Assembly (NCBI GenBank): GCA_016584305.1
Contig: JACEEZ010016126.1
Span: 1,122,501-1,186,500, forward strand
Direction of reading: 5' to 3'
DNA length: 64,000 nt
Source of the DNA: Chionoecetes opilio
Lineage: Eukaryota; Arthropoda; Malacostraca; Decapoda; Majidae
Shown: positions 31,309-42,800 of the stretch, one piece after another
How the letters are laid out: every line of letters starts with the position of its first letter
Numbering within the stretch: position 1 is the first letter of the stretch
The notes under the pieces: model-generated
What the model was told of the DNA's origin: nothing
The model's database searches: none
What the model saw: the letters and a program-made list of their open reading frames with translations, nothing else
Made by a program: the position numbers and the translations under genes

Positions 31309-32873
31309 AGCCCAGTAGGTGCTGAATAGAATAATAGATACTCTTCCAGGATCTGCCAGTCATTCCCTAATAGAAATAACTAAGAAACAGAGCTTTATTT
31401 AGTATTAAATGCATATATTTCTTTTATCTTTATAATACCTATACCTAGCTTAAGCCTTAAAATGTAATAAAATTTGTACCAGATTTTGTAAGATTGATTT
31501 TATCCATACAGGGCCTATAATGATTCATCTTATGGCTGGCAATGCTGGAATACGGAGGTGAATGTGGTGAACTGTTTCATATTGTTGTCTAATTTAAGAA
31601 GATAAGAAAATAAGGAAGCTACAAGAGGCCGTGAGACCTACACGAGGTAGTTCCTGACTTTGTTCAGTTTTTTTCTGTTATGTCTTTTTCATTTACAGTG
31701 ACTTCGCATTTGTCAGTAGAGAAACATTGAAGCACGTCATAAACTCAACTGATCCTACTATCCTCAGATCATTCCTGTTCTCCTATTTCAACGTAGCATT
31801 TATGTTTTCTAGGTGAATTGAAATACGTACAACTATTTTCATGCCTGCTCCTTGGCTACCTCGGGATTGTTGGCCAAAGAAAGAGTTGCAATGAGCTCCT
31901 GTATTATCCTTGAATGAGCTCCTTTTCAGATGACCTTTCCTTGCACATTCTGGTGGACTTACTTTTCCTTTCTTTCAGATATCTTTCCACCAAATCCTTT
32001 TTGTCACAGCATTTGTCTTATTGCTATAACATCATACCCTTCTTTTCATCTCATTTCTCTTTGTATCATGCAATCAAACTTTCTCTATGTGTTTGACCAC
32101 TGTCTTTTAATAGTGTATTTTTTCCCCTCACTAAGTCTGATATGTAGTAACACTCATGTGATGTGGTCTGCATCAAACCTGTATAGCTTGAGGCACAAAG
32201 TATATATATGTGATGTGCCTTGCTATTAATTACCGTGGTGTGGTGAGGGTTCATACGTTTCCTCTCATACCGTGGTGATTTCAGAGGACAAGGATTGAAC
32301 TCTAATAAGCATTTTTTTAAATAAAATGTGTATTTATACATTCCAAGTATAACAACATATAAAGCACTTCTTTGACTAGACAGCAACAGTTCTTAAATAT
32401 ACAGTAACATACTATGTATAAAAGGACGTTAAAATGTTATGTGCATTAATTCCTCAAGTGACGTCACGGAGGCCAGCAGGCGACAGTCACTCAAGACACG
32501 TACATGGATGACTAACACTACTTCAAATGTCGCATTAGTTTGGTTAGTTCACAATGGTTAGCTCTGCATCACTTGAAGCAGAATTTGTTCATCAGTTGAA
32601 ATATTATGTTTTACGTATCGGAATTCTATAAAAATTGATGATTCAATGAGACGAGTTCTTGTGGCAAACTTCTTTTGAGAAATTGTTTAGTACCAATGCT
32701 ATACATTTCTTCTTGCAATTTATCATATTATTATGAAGAAAAAAGTTTAGCATGGGAAGCTTGCATGATAATTGATGGTATAAAAGGATGGTATTTATGA
32801 TTCTGTTTTCAGGATGGCATCTTGTACAAAACAATGACAGTAGAAAGTACATTAACCATATAAACTCAAAAAA
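31309..32873. other. Non-coding; 3' flank of the ASB1-like gene
   Basis: One reverse LINE tail at about 31600-31660. The rest is unrecognised AT-rich sequence; the part just below 32874 is presumably the ASB1-like 3' UTR (minus strand). Confidence 0.55.
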
Positions 32874-33067
32874 CTATTCTTCTGAGATTTGATCATGTAC
32901 ATTTATTTCTTTTCTGGGTTTTTGTAAATGTTGAGAAAACTCTTCATAGTTGAGGAAGGCGGTGAGGGAGGCGGGCAGGTCCAGGGAGGGGATGTGTGGT
33001 AGCCCTCGCCGCCCCAACAACCGCCGCACGGTGAGGCGACTCTGTGCCTTGAGGCTGAGCGGTGTGC
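32874..33067 (-). CDS. ASB1: ASB1-like exon 6 (SOCS box)
   Basis: Residues 267-330. The SOCS box runs from about 269 to 306: BC-box-like TPLSLKAQSRLTVRRLLGRR, then Cul5-box-like LPHIPSLDLPASLTAFL. Known SOCS boxes have L-x-x-x-C in the BC box; here the Cys position is Ser (SLKAQS). The tail FSQHLQKPRKEINVHDQISE extends beyond the human end. Stop TAG at 32874-32876. Confidence 0.87.
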
Positions 33068-36000
33068 CTGGGGGAGAGAGGGTTAAGAACATAAGGACAT
33101 AAGAATCAATGTTCTTATCAGACGAGAGACTGAAATTATGTAGTCTCATTATTACTCACCCAGGAGTGTCTTCATCAGTTCCTTGGCTGCGGAATGTTCA
33201 GGGAATTCCTCGGAGCTCGTGACGCCGCCTGCATTGAGCTGCCACAAGTTGCCTCCACTCTCATAGTAAAGAGACACGAATTCTGGGTAGTCCCTGCACA
33301 CGACAAAAGCAAGGGTTTATTTAATACCTCCAAGTCCTTTCATGCTTCATATCACATATCACATCTCTTTCAAAGGTCCCAGTTTTAGTATTTTCTGCTT
33401 TATATATATTATGCCCTGCCCCTTCCCTCACCGGTTCACTCTTTCTCTCTAACCCCTCCCTTCTTGTATGCTTTGCCATAGTCCCATATGACCTCTGATG
33501 TCTGGCATATTTCCCCTTTTTTGGCATTACAATCAATCAAATCTGCTTTATATAAATCATACAAACATGCATGCTCACTTTGCATATTTGAGGATGGCGT
33601 GGGGGATGGACAGCCTTGCCAGTATCTTGGAGCACACTTGGGAGGGCAGCAAGGAGAGGTTGGTGGCCGCCCCGCCTTTCACCAGCGCCAGGAAGCAGGG
33701 GAAGTGCGCGTAGACAACAGAGTGGTGAAGGGGCCAGCCGGGCACACAGGTACAGATCTGCTCAAAGGGCTCGGTGTCTGCCCCGTGCTGGAGGAGGAGC
33801 TGGGAAGGAGAGGGCAGGGGTAGTGTTAACCTGGGTATCCATTCATTTGGAAATAGGGAAAAACTGGTTCACAAATAGGGTGGTATATGATTGGAATGAA
33901 CTCAGTCGTCAGGTAGTTAGTGCGGTACCTGGAACTGTCGCCGATAGGAATTCTCGCTGACGTCGGCGGGTGTTCCAATTTTTCACGTCGGCGAGTGTTC
34001 CTGTTTCTGGCGACAGTTCTAGTTCTTGATCTTGAGTTAGGTTATGACAAGTCTCTGTAGGTTATTCGATTACGTCTTATCGACAAAATTACGTCATCAA
34101 CAAAATTACGTCTCATTGACAACATTACGTCTCGGCAAAAAAATTACGTCTAATCAAAAAAATTACGTCTTAGCAAAAACATTACGTCTTATTGACAAAA
34201 TTACGTCTTATTGACAAAATTACGTCTTATTGACAAAATTACTTCTTATTGACAAAATTACCTCCTTGATAAAATTACGTCTCATAGACAAGATTACGTC
34301 TTATCGACAAAATTAAGTCTTATTGACAAAGTTACTTCTTATTGACAAAATTACGTCTTATCGACAAAATTACGTCTTATCGACAAAATTACGTTTTATT
34401 GACAAAATTATGTCTTATAATCTTATCAACAAAATAACGTCTTATTGACAAAATTACGTCATTGACAAAATTATGTCCTATCGACAAAATTACGTCTCAT
34501 TGACAAAATTAAGTCTTATCGACAAAATCATGTCTTATAATCTTAACAACAAAATAACGTCTCATTGACAAAATTAAGTCTTATCGACAAAATTACTTCA
34601 TCGATAAAATTACACTTATTGACAAAATTACGTCATATCAACAAAATTACGTCTCATTGACAAAATTACATTTTATCGACAAAATAAAATCTTATTAACA
34701 AAATTACGTCTCATCGACAAAATTACGTCTTATTGACACAATTACGTCTTACCAACAAAATTATGTCTTATTGACAAAATTACGTCTTGTTGACAAAATT
34801 ACGTCTTATTGACAAAATTACGTCTTGTTGACAAAATTACGTCTTATTGACAAAATTACGTCTTATTGACAAAATTACGTCTTATTGACAAAATTACGTC
34901 TTGTTGACAAAATTACGTCTTATTGACAAAATTACGTCTTATTGACAAAATTACGTCTTGTTGACAAAATTACGTCTTATCAACAAAATTACGTCTTGTC
35001 AACAAAAATCAGTCACCGACAAAATTACCCTAAATTGACCTTATGTTCTTATGTTCCTATGTTGTTAGTGTTTATATTGTTAGGTCAAGAAGTGGCTGTC
35101 TCTGTGGCTTGAAGTCTCACCCTGACGCCCTCCGTGAAGCCGTCGCGCACCGCCACCAGCAGGGGCGAGCAGCGGTTCTTTTTGCTGCCCTCAGGGTTGC
35201 CGCCAGACTCTAACAGAACCTGAAAACACAAGGAGCACAAATGGAAAGTCAAGGAAATAACCTCATAAAACAGCACAAACATTACCAAAAACCCTTAATT
35301 AAGGAAAGAAAGGCAAGGAAGTGTTATATAGTACTATACTATAGTACTATATATATATATATACTATAGTACTATACGACTATAGTGTTATTGACGGTAG
35401 TAGTGAGACTAGCCATTATATTGAGCCTTGGAGGACAATGGAGGTGTTTAGTAATTTCATGTTCTGGCGCGATATTAAACAGTGTAGATAGTATATAAGA
35501 GCCCATAAGGGGTACACATAAGTGCAGTGGTAGTCCAACCTTCATGATGTTGGGTTTCCTCTGTGAGGTGGCCACGAAGAGCGGGGTCTGCCCCTTCACG
35601 TCCTCCAGCTCGATGCTGGCGCCGGCACACACCAACACACTCACGCACTCCTCACTCCCACCTGCCCCACCATGAACACCATTAATTAAGCCACCGATAC
35701 ACGCGTTTTACGAACGTGTGTTCACTTGCGTTATCATTGATTTGATTCGAATACATACACATATACATGCAGCTATTTAAAATTTAAAATACACATGTCC
35801 TTTTAGAACTCTTCAAGTGGAACGTCAGTGTGGAGTCAATAGGGAGCTTTAAAAGGAGGCTGGATAAATTCATGGATGGGGATGAAAGGTGGATGTAGGT
35901 ATAGAGTTAAGTAACAGGAACTACCACGTGTAGGCAGGGGCGTAGCTAGACATTTGGGGGCCCGGGGGGCTTACATCCTGGAGGGGCCCCCTCTATTGTT

Positions 36001-36834
36001 TGCAGGTGTTTGGGGGGGAGGCAACCAGCTGGGGGGATTCGGGAAATTTTTGGAAAATGAACATATTTTGGTGCATTTTGACACTTTCTGAGACTCAATG
36101 CCCATAAATCCTTTTTAATCCGAATTAAAAAGCCTATGATGGTACTCAAAAGATACAGATCAAATTAAACACAAACCCCAAGGAGTTTAAGCCAAGTTTG
36201 TAGAGGATCACAGGAGTTTTGTTTGATTGAATGATGCATTTGGGGGGCCCCCTCTCTTGGGGGCCCGGGGGGCGATTTTAACCCCCCCCCCTTAGCTACG
36301 CCACTGCGTGTAGGTCTCTCAGCCTTTTGTAGCTTCCATATTTTCTTATGTTCTTATGCCCTTAGTGTGCTTGGCTTCTGTTCGTATGTTCTTATATCCT
36401 AAACGTTCTTTAGTTATCTGTCTGTATACCTTCTTTTTTGTATCTGTCTGTATACCTATTTCTGTCTATTTCTCTGTCTGTCTATCTATCTCTCTGTCTG
36501 TCTGTCTATCTATTTCTCTGTCTGTCTGTCTATTTCTCTGTCTTTCTGTCTGTGCGTGTATATCTAAATGTCTGTCTGCCTTATTCCTACATATATTCCT
36601 ATGTAACTCACCGCTGACGGCGAGGCGGAGGGGCGGGGAGAGGTAGGGACGCACGCGGTGGTCCAGCCAGGCACGGGCGGCGGGGTCCTGGAGGGCACGT
36701 CGCAGCCCCCCAGCGTCTCCACACAGCGCACACAGGTGGAGGCGCACGTCATCCTCCTCGTCGGCGTCCACCATCAGGTTGGTCATGTAGTCCTGCGCCG
36801 ACACTTGCGCGGGTAAATGTTGCACCTCCGCCAT
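32874..36834 (-). CDS. ASB1: Ankyrin repeat and SOCS box protein, ASB1-like
   Basis: Six exons with consistent phases, 36834-36612, 35661-35540, 35219-35121, 33799-33579, 33293-33160 and 33067-32874, give 330 residues (human ASB1 has 335). Family members recruit substrates through ankyrin repeats and bind Elongin B/C and Cullin-5 through the SOCS box, acting as E3 ligase adaptors in the cytosol. Matches to ASB1 include EDVKGQTPLFVATSQ (human VDVKGQTALYVAV), SGGNPEGSKKNRCSPL (human AGADPNGSRHHRSTPV), EFVSLYYESGGNL (human AFVSLLVEFGANL) and the C-terminal TVRRLLGRRGLPHIPSLDLP (human AVRRALGKHRLHLIPSLPLP). Start ATG 36834 is the first in frame. The BC box has Ser in place of the usual Cys. The gene is convergent with the DOCK gene and divergent from the receptor gene. 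The ASB family is certain; orthology to ASB1 is likely. Confidence 0.87.
33160..33293 (-). CDS. ASB1: ASB1-like exon 5
   Basis: Residues 222-266 plus one base, KDYPEFVSLYYESGGNLWQL through FPEHSAAKELMKTLL. Last ankyrin-type unit and linker to the SOCS box. Donor G|gtgagt. Confidence 0.86.
33579..33799 (-). CDS. ASB1: ASB1-like exon 4
   Basis: Residues 149-221 plus two bases. It starts LLLQHGADTEPFEQICTCVP and includes WPLHHSVVYAHFPCFLALVK (repeat equivalent to the ASB1 block CPLYISAAYHNLQCFRLLLL), ending HAILKYA. Donor AA|gtgagc. This is the most diverged part relative to ASB1. Confidence 0.85.
33838..34030 (+). mobile_element. LINE fragment plus small inverted-repeat element
   Basis: GGAAATAGGGAAAAACTGGT through TGGAATGAACTCAGTCGTCA reproduces the RT C-terminus coding part ([20 protein letters not shown]). 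It is cut at about 33930 by a ~90-base palindrome with arms GAACTGTCGCC and GGCGACAGTTC. Located in the ASB1-like intron 3. Confidence 0.6.
34065..35030. repeat. 19-bp minisatellite (~50 copies)
   Basis: Unit AAAATTACGTCTTATTGAC with variants (CGAC, CATTGAC, TTGTTGAC). Fills the ASB1-like intron between exons 3 and 4. The final units (about 34780-35000) are the most uniform. Confidence 0.95.
35121..35219 (-). CDS. ASB1: ASB1-like exon 3
   Basis: Residues 116-148 (33 codons, phase 0 to 0), VLLESGGNPEGSKKNRCSPL through LVAVRDGFTEGVR; an ankyrin repeat aligned with ILLEAGADPNGSRHHRSTPV of ASB1. Donor AGG|gtgaga. The next intron contains the 19-bp minisatellite. Confidence 0.88.
35540..35661 (-). 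CDS. ASB1: ASB1-like exon 2
   Basis: Residues 75-115, GGSEECVSVLVCAGASIELE through DVKGQTPLFVATSQRKPNIM. One complete ankyrin repeat with the GQTPLFVA signature. Acceptor ggggcag, donor AAG|gttgga. Confidence 0.88.
35838..36358 (+). mobile_element. CR1-like LINE 3' end interrupted by a hAT MITE
   Basis: TTTAAAAGGAGGCTGGATAA ... GGAACTACCACGTGTAGG is followed by a 372-base insertion; the LINE tail then resumes at CGTGTAGGTCTCTCAGCC ... TTCTTATG. Confidence 0.85.
35935..36306. mobile_element. hAT-type MITE with perfect 8-bp target duplication
   Basis: Ends CAGGGGCGTAGCTAG and (inverted) CAGTGGCGTAGCTAAG. The 8 bases CGTGTAGG occur immediately on both sides (35927-35934 and 36307-36314). The 8-base duplication and CAG-type TIRs identify a hAT-family non-autonomous element. 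Subterminal GGGGGCCCGGGGGGC repeats on both sides. Confidence 0.9.
36612..36834 (-). CDS. ASB1: ASB1-like exon 1
   Basis: Residues 1-74 plus one base. MAEVQHLPAQVSAQDYMTNL is followed by an acidic stretch (DADEEDD) and the first ankyrin-like unit (LHLCALCGDAGGLRRALQD), ending LRLAVSG. Donor G|gtgagt. GC-rich relative to flanks. A CTGT/CTAT microsatellite sits in the following intron right after the donor. Confidence 0.85.
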
Positions 36835-38222
36835 CGCCCCTGCCTCGCGCGCCCGACCCCGCCGCCGCGAAGACGTCGAAAAGCTGCAGAAATCTTTGGT
36901 GATTCGCGTATTGGAAGGAAAGACTCACTGAAGGAAATGCCAATCCAACTTTATCACCCGCGGAACTCTGCATACATATTTTGATTATTGTATGTTGTTA
37001 TTATTTCACGTGTTGGAAGGAAAGACTCACTGAAGGAAACACTAATCCAACTTTCTCACCCGCCGAACTCTGCAGATTATGATTATTGTATGTTGCTTTA
37101 TTCTTATCTTGTCTTAGAGTTCAGTCCGTTATTCGAGAAAATATAATTGGAAGCATTTAAAGTTATTGCATCACATCAGCACTGCGAAATGAATGCATTA
37201 TATTCATTATTATTAGTAATGCTATTATCAGTGCTCGTGATGGTTTTGGCGGTATTATTATTATTATTATTAGTGGTAGTAGTAGTAGCTGTTGTAGTAG
37301 TTATAGTTGGTAGTAGTAGCAGCAGTAGCGGGTGTTGAGGCTCTTGGTGCAGTAGTAGGCCTAGTAGTCGCAGTGTTTGTGATTAATACAGGTAACAGCA
37401 GCGCCGCAGCAGTCATATTAACGCATTGCTGCATAATGTAGCGTGTCAATATAAAGATAGAGGTCTGGCAGCCGTTACTAGTAAACTGTCGCTATGATTG
37501 CAGCGTTGTGTTCCGGACAGCCGGTGCCTCGATGCGGCACTGACTTCTCCGGGTGCACTGTGATGGATTCCTGCACGCTGCACAGGCTATTCCTGCCCGC
37601 ACAGCCAATGTCCCTCAGGCTGTATCTGGAGTCACAGAGCTGAGTCTACACAGGCTGTATCTGGAGTCACAGAGCTGAGTCTACACAGGCTGTATAACGA
37701 TGGGATTCATAGTCTACCAGACAAAGGCTCTCGCACCTAGCCTATAGCTGCCGCTGCAGAGGCCGTCGCGGGCACTGCTGAAGACACTCGTACAGGCAGT
37801 CACTATAGGGCCCGAGCGATCCCAGCACCCTCGGCCGGTATGAAGGCGTCAGGGACTTGAGACAAACTAGTATTTTTAGCAGCATCTCGCTCGAGCCCCC
37901 AAAGTGCGGCAGCGGCCCACCACACGCAAATAGAACAGCTGAGCGAGGAGCGTCGCTAACCTGTGGAGGCATTACTTTTCATCATCATCATTTACCATCA
38001 TGATAACCATCATTTTAGTTTCCTTTAGCTTTTATTAGTATTATTGCTCACATACATATAGGTAGCCTATATATTGTTAACGAGTAGATAACACATTTTT
38101 CACCTTCCCTACTGATAGCGCATTGCCTTTGCTTTTACAGGTGAGCGTCTGTTCTATCGCATTCCTTGGATGCCAAACCAGAGTGTGTGGGAGGAACTTT
38201 ACCAGTGCAGCGCCGGGCATAC

Positions 38223-38290
<68 letters not shown>

Positions 38291-39236
38291 GGAGGAGGAG
38301 ACAGAGATATGGGAAATCAAGACAAAGAAATATGAGATTGAGATATTGAAACATGAAAAAATTGTAAGAAACTACGGTAGACGGAGTGTCAGGTCATGGT
38401 GTGTAGACAAGTTCTGGTCAAACAAACACATCATTACTCAAAAGCTCATTGAAATCAGGCAAATCACGGACGATTGGAAGCAAAAAGTCGAGATAGTGTC
38501 TGATAGAACTCGTGATAGAACATGACGGCGACAGGATGAAGGAGAGAGGCGCATTGTCAACGCTCATGGGTGGCTGTTTTATCTTGCAATGCTTGTTTTG
38601 AGGAGAAATTGATCAGTATTTATATTCGTATAGTATGGGTTTTTTTGGGTTCAATTTAGGCGTTTTTGGCAGCTAATCTAGGCTTTTTATTATGTGGATG
38701 GCAGCACTGACTGTCACTATAAGGCATATATTATAGGCACAGGAGCGACTTATAATTGTTGTTTTATAAGGAATATTTCCATCTGTATCTCTAGTCTGGG
38801 CTTTTTGGGTTGAATTTGGGCGTTCATGGCAGCTAATCAATCTATATAGGCTTCTTATTATGTGGATGGCAACACTGAAGGTCACTAGGCAGCCGTGCGC
38901 CCTGTGAGATCAGCTGTTGCACTGTTTACAACTTTACGTCCCACAGGCCGCAAACTGCTTATCATTGAACGCCTAAAAGTGAATTATAGTACGTTTGAAA
39001 CCCAGGAAATCATCGACAACCTAACTGTGTATGAGTGAATTGTTTAAGAGCGCTGGGACGAGGTGTGACGGGGTGTAAATGAATATAAAGTCAGTGGTGT
39101 GCTGAGTTGGAAGTTGGCCGTTGTGTCAGTCTCGTGAGCAGGGGGAAAATAAAGGAAGCGAATTTTAGAACCACATTTCTAAGAACAATTTGAGTCGGTG
39201 AAGCGTATTGCATTGACTGAGTGATTGACATTGCCT
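36835..39236. other. Divergent intergenic region, ASB1-like / M6PR-like genes
   Basis: Direct repeats AAAGACTCACTGAAGGAAA at about 36919 and 37020; a two-copy 35-base tandem at about 37615-37690 (GGCTGTATCTGGAGTCACAG); a CT/CA microsatellite at 38221-38290. Two copies of a ~130-base segment (about 38640-38710 and 38800-38885, GGCAGCTAATC...TTATTATGTGGATGGCA). A short frame 38280-38525 (KKYEIEILKHEKIVRNY) resembles coiled-coil ends of Myb/SANT-type transposon proteins but is not a supported gene. Confidence 0.5.
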
Positions 39237-39497
39237 TACCGTAGATAACACTATAGTCGCCAGTCACTCGCCACTGCACTAATGTCGCCAGGCACAATAT
39301 ATTACGAATTTTAGCATCCCTACTGACTTTTATGTGCCACTGAAGACATGCAGTGCGATGTATATAATATAAACTACTGTGCATGCGTCTTCACTGGCAC
39401 ATACAAATCAGTAGTGAGGCTAAAATTCGTAATATATTGTACCTGGCGACATTAGTGCAGTGGCAAGTGACTGGCGACTATAGTGTTATCTACGGTA
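39237..39497. mobile_element. Palindromic MITE family 3, copy 2
   Basis: TACCGTAGATAACACTATAG to its inverse; 261 bases, arms nearly full-length with inner CTGGCGACATTAGTGCAGTG pairing. Lies 200 bases upstream of the M6PR-like start codon. Confidence 0.85.
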
Positions 39498-39695
39498 GTG
39501 ATCAGGGTGTATCTTTCCTCTACAGTAAGATAGAGGAAGCGAATTTTCAAGCCACATTTACCTAAGAAGAACAGTTTTGAGTCTGAAGCGTATTGCATTG
39601 ACAGTGATTGACTTAGGGTGTGTCTTTCCCTACAGTAGCCTTAAAACTATAATATCTATATCTATCTATCCCCTACACTTTGACAGTTGGGTGAC

Positions 39696-39850
39696 ATGAT
39701 GCGTGTGGTGGTTGTGGTTGTGGTGGCGGCGGCGGCTTGTGTGGGGCTGGCCTGGGGGGGCTGTGTGGTGGATAAGACAGTGACGGACCAGAAGAAACGC
39801 CTCGAGCAAGAAAGCCTCCTGCAGACCCTCAGCCCGATCATGGGACAAAG
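39696..39850 (+). CDS. M6PR: M6PR-like exon 1 (signal peptide)
   Basis: Two adjacent ATG codons (39696, 39699) open a typical signal peptide: Arg, then seven Val and four Ala, cleavage probably near Trp20-Gly22. Cys23 (equivalent to Cys6 of the mature bovine receptor) and a charged segment follow, DKTVTDQKKRLEQESLLQTL. Ends with two bases of a Ser codon; donor AG|gtaaat. A palindromic MITE (39237-39497) lies 200 bases upstream, in the likely promoter or 5' UTR. Confidence 0.83.
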
Positions 39851-42800
39851 GTAAATGGGTACAGTCAGTCAGTTCGTACACAAAGTCGTTTCGTACACAG
39901 TTGATTCGTACACCAAAAAGTTGTTTCGTAGTCTATATGAAACCATAGTCGTTTCGTACACTCAGCTCAGAGTTGAACTTGATTATTAGAGTTACGATTC
40001 GACACCAGGTATGTACGAAAAATCTAAAAATCAGTGTACGAAACAACTAACAAATTCTGGGTACGAAACAACTTATGTACGAAACTCTCTGCAACAAAGG
40101 TAATGGGTGAAAATTTTGTTTATAACTACAGCAAGATTTTCAGACAAGTTCGATTTTTGTTCGCTTACTATGTGATGCTTTGGTGTTATTCCAGATGAAC
40201 ACCGAATTCACTTTGGTGGACGAAACTATTTTTTTCTGGTAAGTTTTGATGTGTTTTAAATTCATCTGCTAACCGATAGAGGATCTCTCAAAATAACATT
40301 GGAAGTGAGCTAGCTTAATTTTCTCTACGTGTTAGAGAGCTTCTCTAAGGGTAAATCTCACCTTATTTACTCTTAAATATGTCTGTATATCTGGGATAAT
40401 AAGTAGACATGGCCGCCCAGTTGGTTCCTGAACGCTGATTGGCTAACAACGTAGCTAGGCCCCTGATTGGCTCTTGGGAAGCCTGAGGTGACGAATTGCC
40501 GATTACGTATCTAAAACGAACAATCGTTTTTTTATTCGTGCACTGATATAGGATTGCATAGCTTTGTTGAAAACCCCAGCTTTTCTAATAATTTTTCATA
40601 AAAAAGTCTCCGATATTTAAGGCCTACGTAAAAGAAATATGATGCAATCATTTTGTAACTCCGTACATTTTACGATATTTTGTTGATAATTCTTTTTTTA
40701 CACTAAATAAAAGGGGATTTTTGTGCGTTTAAATATATTTCGATATTTCCGCATCGTTTTATGTATAAATCGCGAGCTTGGTGGATGCATTTTGTTTTTT
40801 TTGTCTGAGGGGTTTTTTGCTTACATTTTAACGTCAACCTTCTTCTTCCTTGTATTCGAGCTGTGAGGTTATTTGTGTGTAATTAGCTATGCCTACAGTC
40901 GCACTGTGTTTGTGTGGGCCTATGTGACGTGTTTTTCGCGTTATTAGTGAAGGAATACATCTGACTCAGTCGTATAAAGGGTCAGATTATCGAAAAAACA
41001 AAATTTGTTTTTCTTCTTGGTCTCAACACTGAACGAGGATATGTTACTGTTTATAAGATACACACATCATATACTATTTGCCCATATTTTTTCACGAATT
41101 ATAGAGCCTTGGTTAAAAATTCAATCTGTGTTGTGGTGAATTTGAGGTTTTTCGGGCATATTTTGATACCCAATATTTCATTAATTCCTCGTTATTTCAT
41201 TGTTTATTTAGGCTTATTGTGTCCCATTTATCTTTATTTTACTTTATCCGTGTTGATTTATTAATTAATGTATTTGATGTGTTTTGGTTAATGAAGGGAT
41301 AAGGTGCTGGGCTGCCGCCGTCCTGTGACGTCACGGCTGTGTGACGTCACGGCGTGTTTACATATGTTGGGGCCGCGGGAGGTGTTCATGGCTATGGGAT
41401 CATTACTAGCCTTAAAACACGGGATTACTGGCTGTATGCAAGGCTGAGCAAAGGTAAATAGGGAGAATATCAATGCAGAAACCCGAAAATAGGCTCAAAT
41501 AGGTGAAATATTGGCTGTTATAGCTAAAGAGAGAGAGGAATGATGATTTCTTACGTCCATTATTTGCTTTTATGTAGGTCATGTATGTCTGTTAGTGTCC
41601 CATGAACTAGGCCTACCCCGTGTTTAGGCCTATGCCAGTATATTAGAGGGAGGGGGGCATATATGCCTAAAATATGGGGGGAGGGGGGTAAAAACAGGAA
41701 CTACCTCGTGTAGGTCTGACGGCCTCTTGTAGCTTCCTTATTTTCTTATGTTCTTTTGTAACCGTTTCTGTCGCAATTTATAGTTTTTTTTTAAGGTAAA
41801 GGCTAGGTTATTTTAGGTATATGTTAGGTTAGGTTTGATATAGGTTAGGTTAGGTAAAGGTTAGGTTAGGTTAGGCCCAATCTGGTTTTTTTTGTCATTT
41901 TTGTTGCAAATCACACAAAACAGCTATTTGCGACAGAAACGGTTAGCAGATTAATTCAAAACTCACCAGAAAAAAATATTTTTGTCCACCAAAGGAAGTT
42001 GGGTGTTCATCTGGAAATGTACCGCTTTTCCTAATGGAGATACGTAGTTTTTTCCTGTGCAAACCTCAAAAAAGTGTTTCTTGCATTTATCTTTTGATTA
42101 GTATTACTATTGCTGATATTACATAGTCAGAGGAACCTCAATTAAAGACATTGTATTATGACATGTGACACTGAATGCTTTATGTTTCCCATCCAAATTA
42201 TTTACAGCTTTATAAAATATACCCATTTATGGTGGTAACCTTAAGTTTTAGGTGGAGTGTATGTGCAAAGTAACATAGGTAACACTAATGCCACATCACA
42301 TAGATTGATTTAGAAGGCAACATAATACGAGAAAGATGTGCTAGATAAGTGTATGTGCAAATTAACATGGTAACATTAATGCCACATCACAGAGATTGAT
42401 TTAGAAGACAACATAATACGGGAAAGATGAGCAAGATACAGAGAGGAACATACTAAGAAAATAAGGAAGCTACAAGAGGCCGGGAGACCTACACGAGGTA
42501 GTTCCTGTGTGTATGAAGTATGAATTAAAGGTAATTACAGCACAACCAAGTAGTTAGTAATCTGAGCAACCATCATTCACCAGAACTATACTCTGTTTTT
42601 TTTAAAGAGGTGAAAAATCCTGTCCCCTTGCTGCGTACTGACTAATATTTGATGCCCGGAGAAGGGAATACTACGCTTCTTCCAAATTTCAGCTGTATTT
42701 TATCATAGTTAACCATATTATCAGGTAAACATAGGCATCATTTTAAGCACGAAACCTTAAGATAGAATGGAATTTTTGCCTCGTAAAAAAAAAGAGAGAC

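Noticed and set aside
34065..35030. Regular short-repeat array resembling a CRISPR
   Set aside because: Units are contiguous with no unique spacers, the genome is eukaryotic, and no cas genes are near. The same applies to 48834-50415, 21487-22890 and 52430-53988.
35946..36149. 67-residue minus-strand reading frame
   Set aside because: Inside the hAT MITE; Pro/Gly-rich product of GGGGGCCC subterminal repeats.
37742..37972. 77-residue GC-rich minus-strand frame between the divergent genes
   Set aside because: No recognisable homology or splice context; could be upstream UTR or CpG-rich promoter sequence.
38166..38525. Frame with coiled-coil-like KKYEIEILKHEKIVRNY
   Set aside because: Looks faintly like the end of a transposon-derived Myb/SANT protein, but begins in a CT/CA microsatellite and has no other domain.
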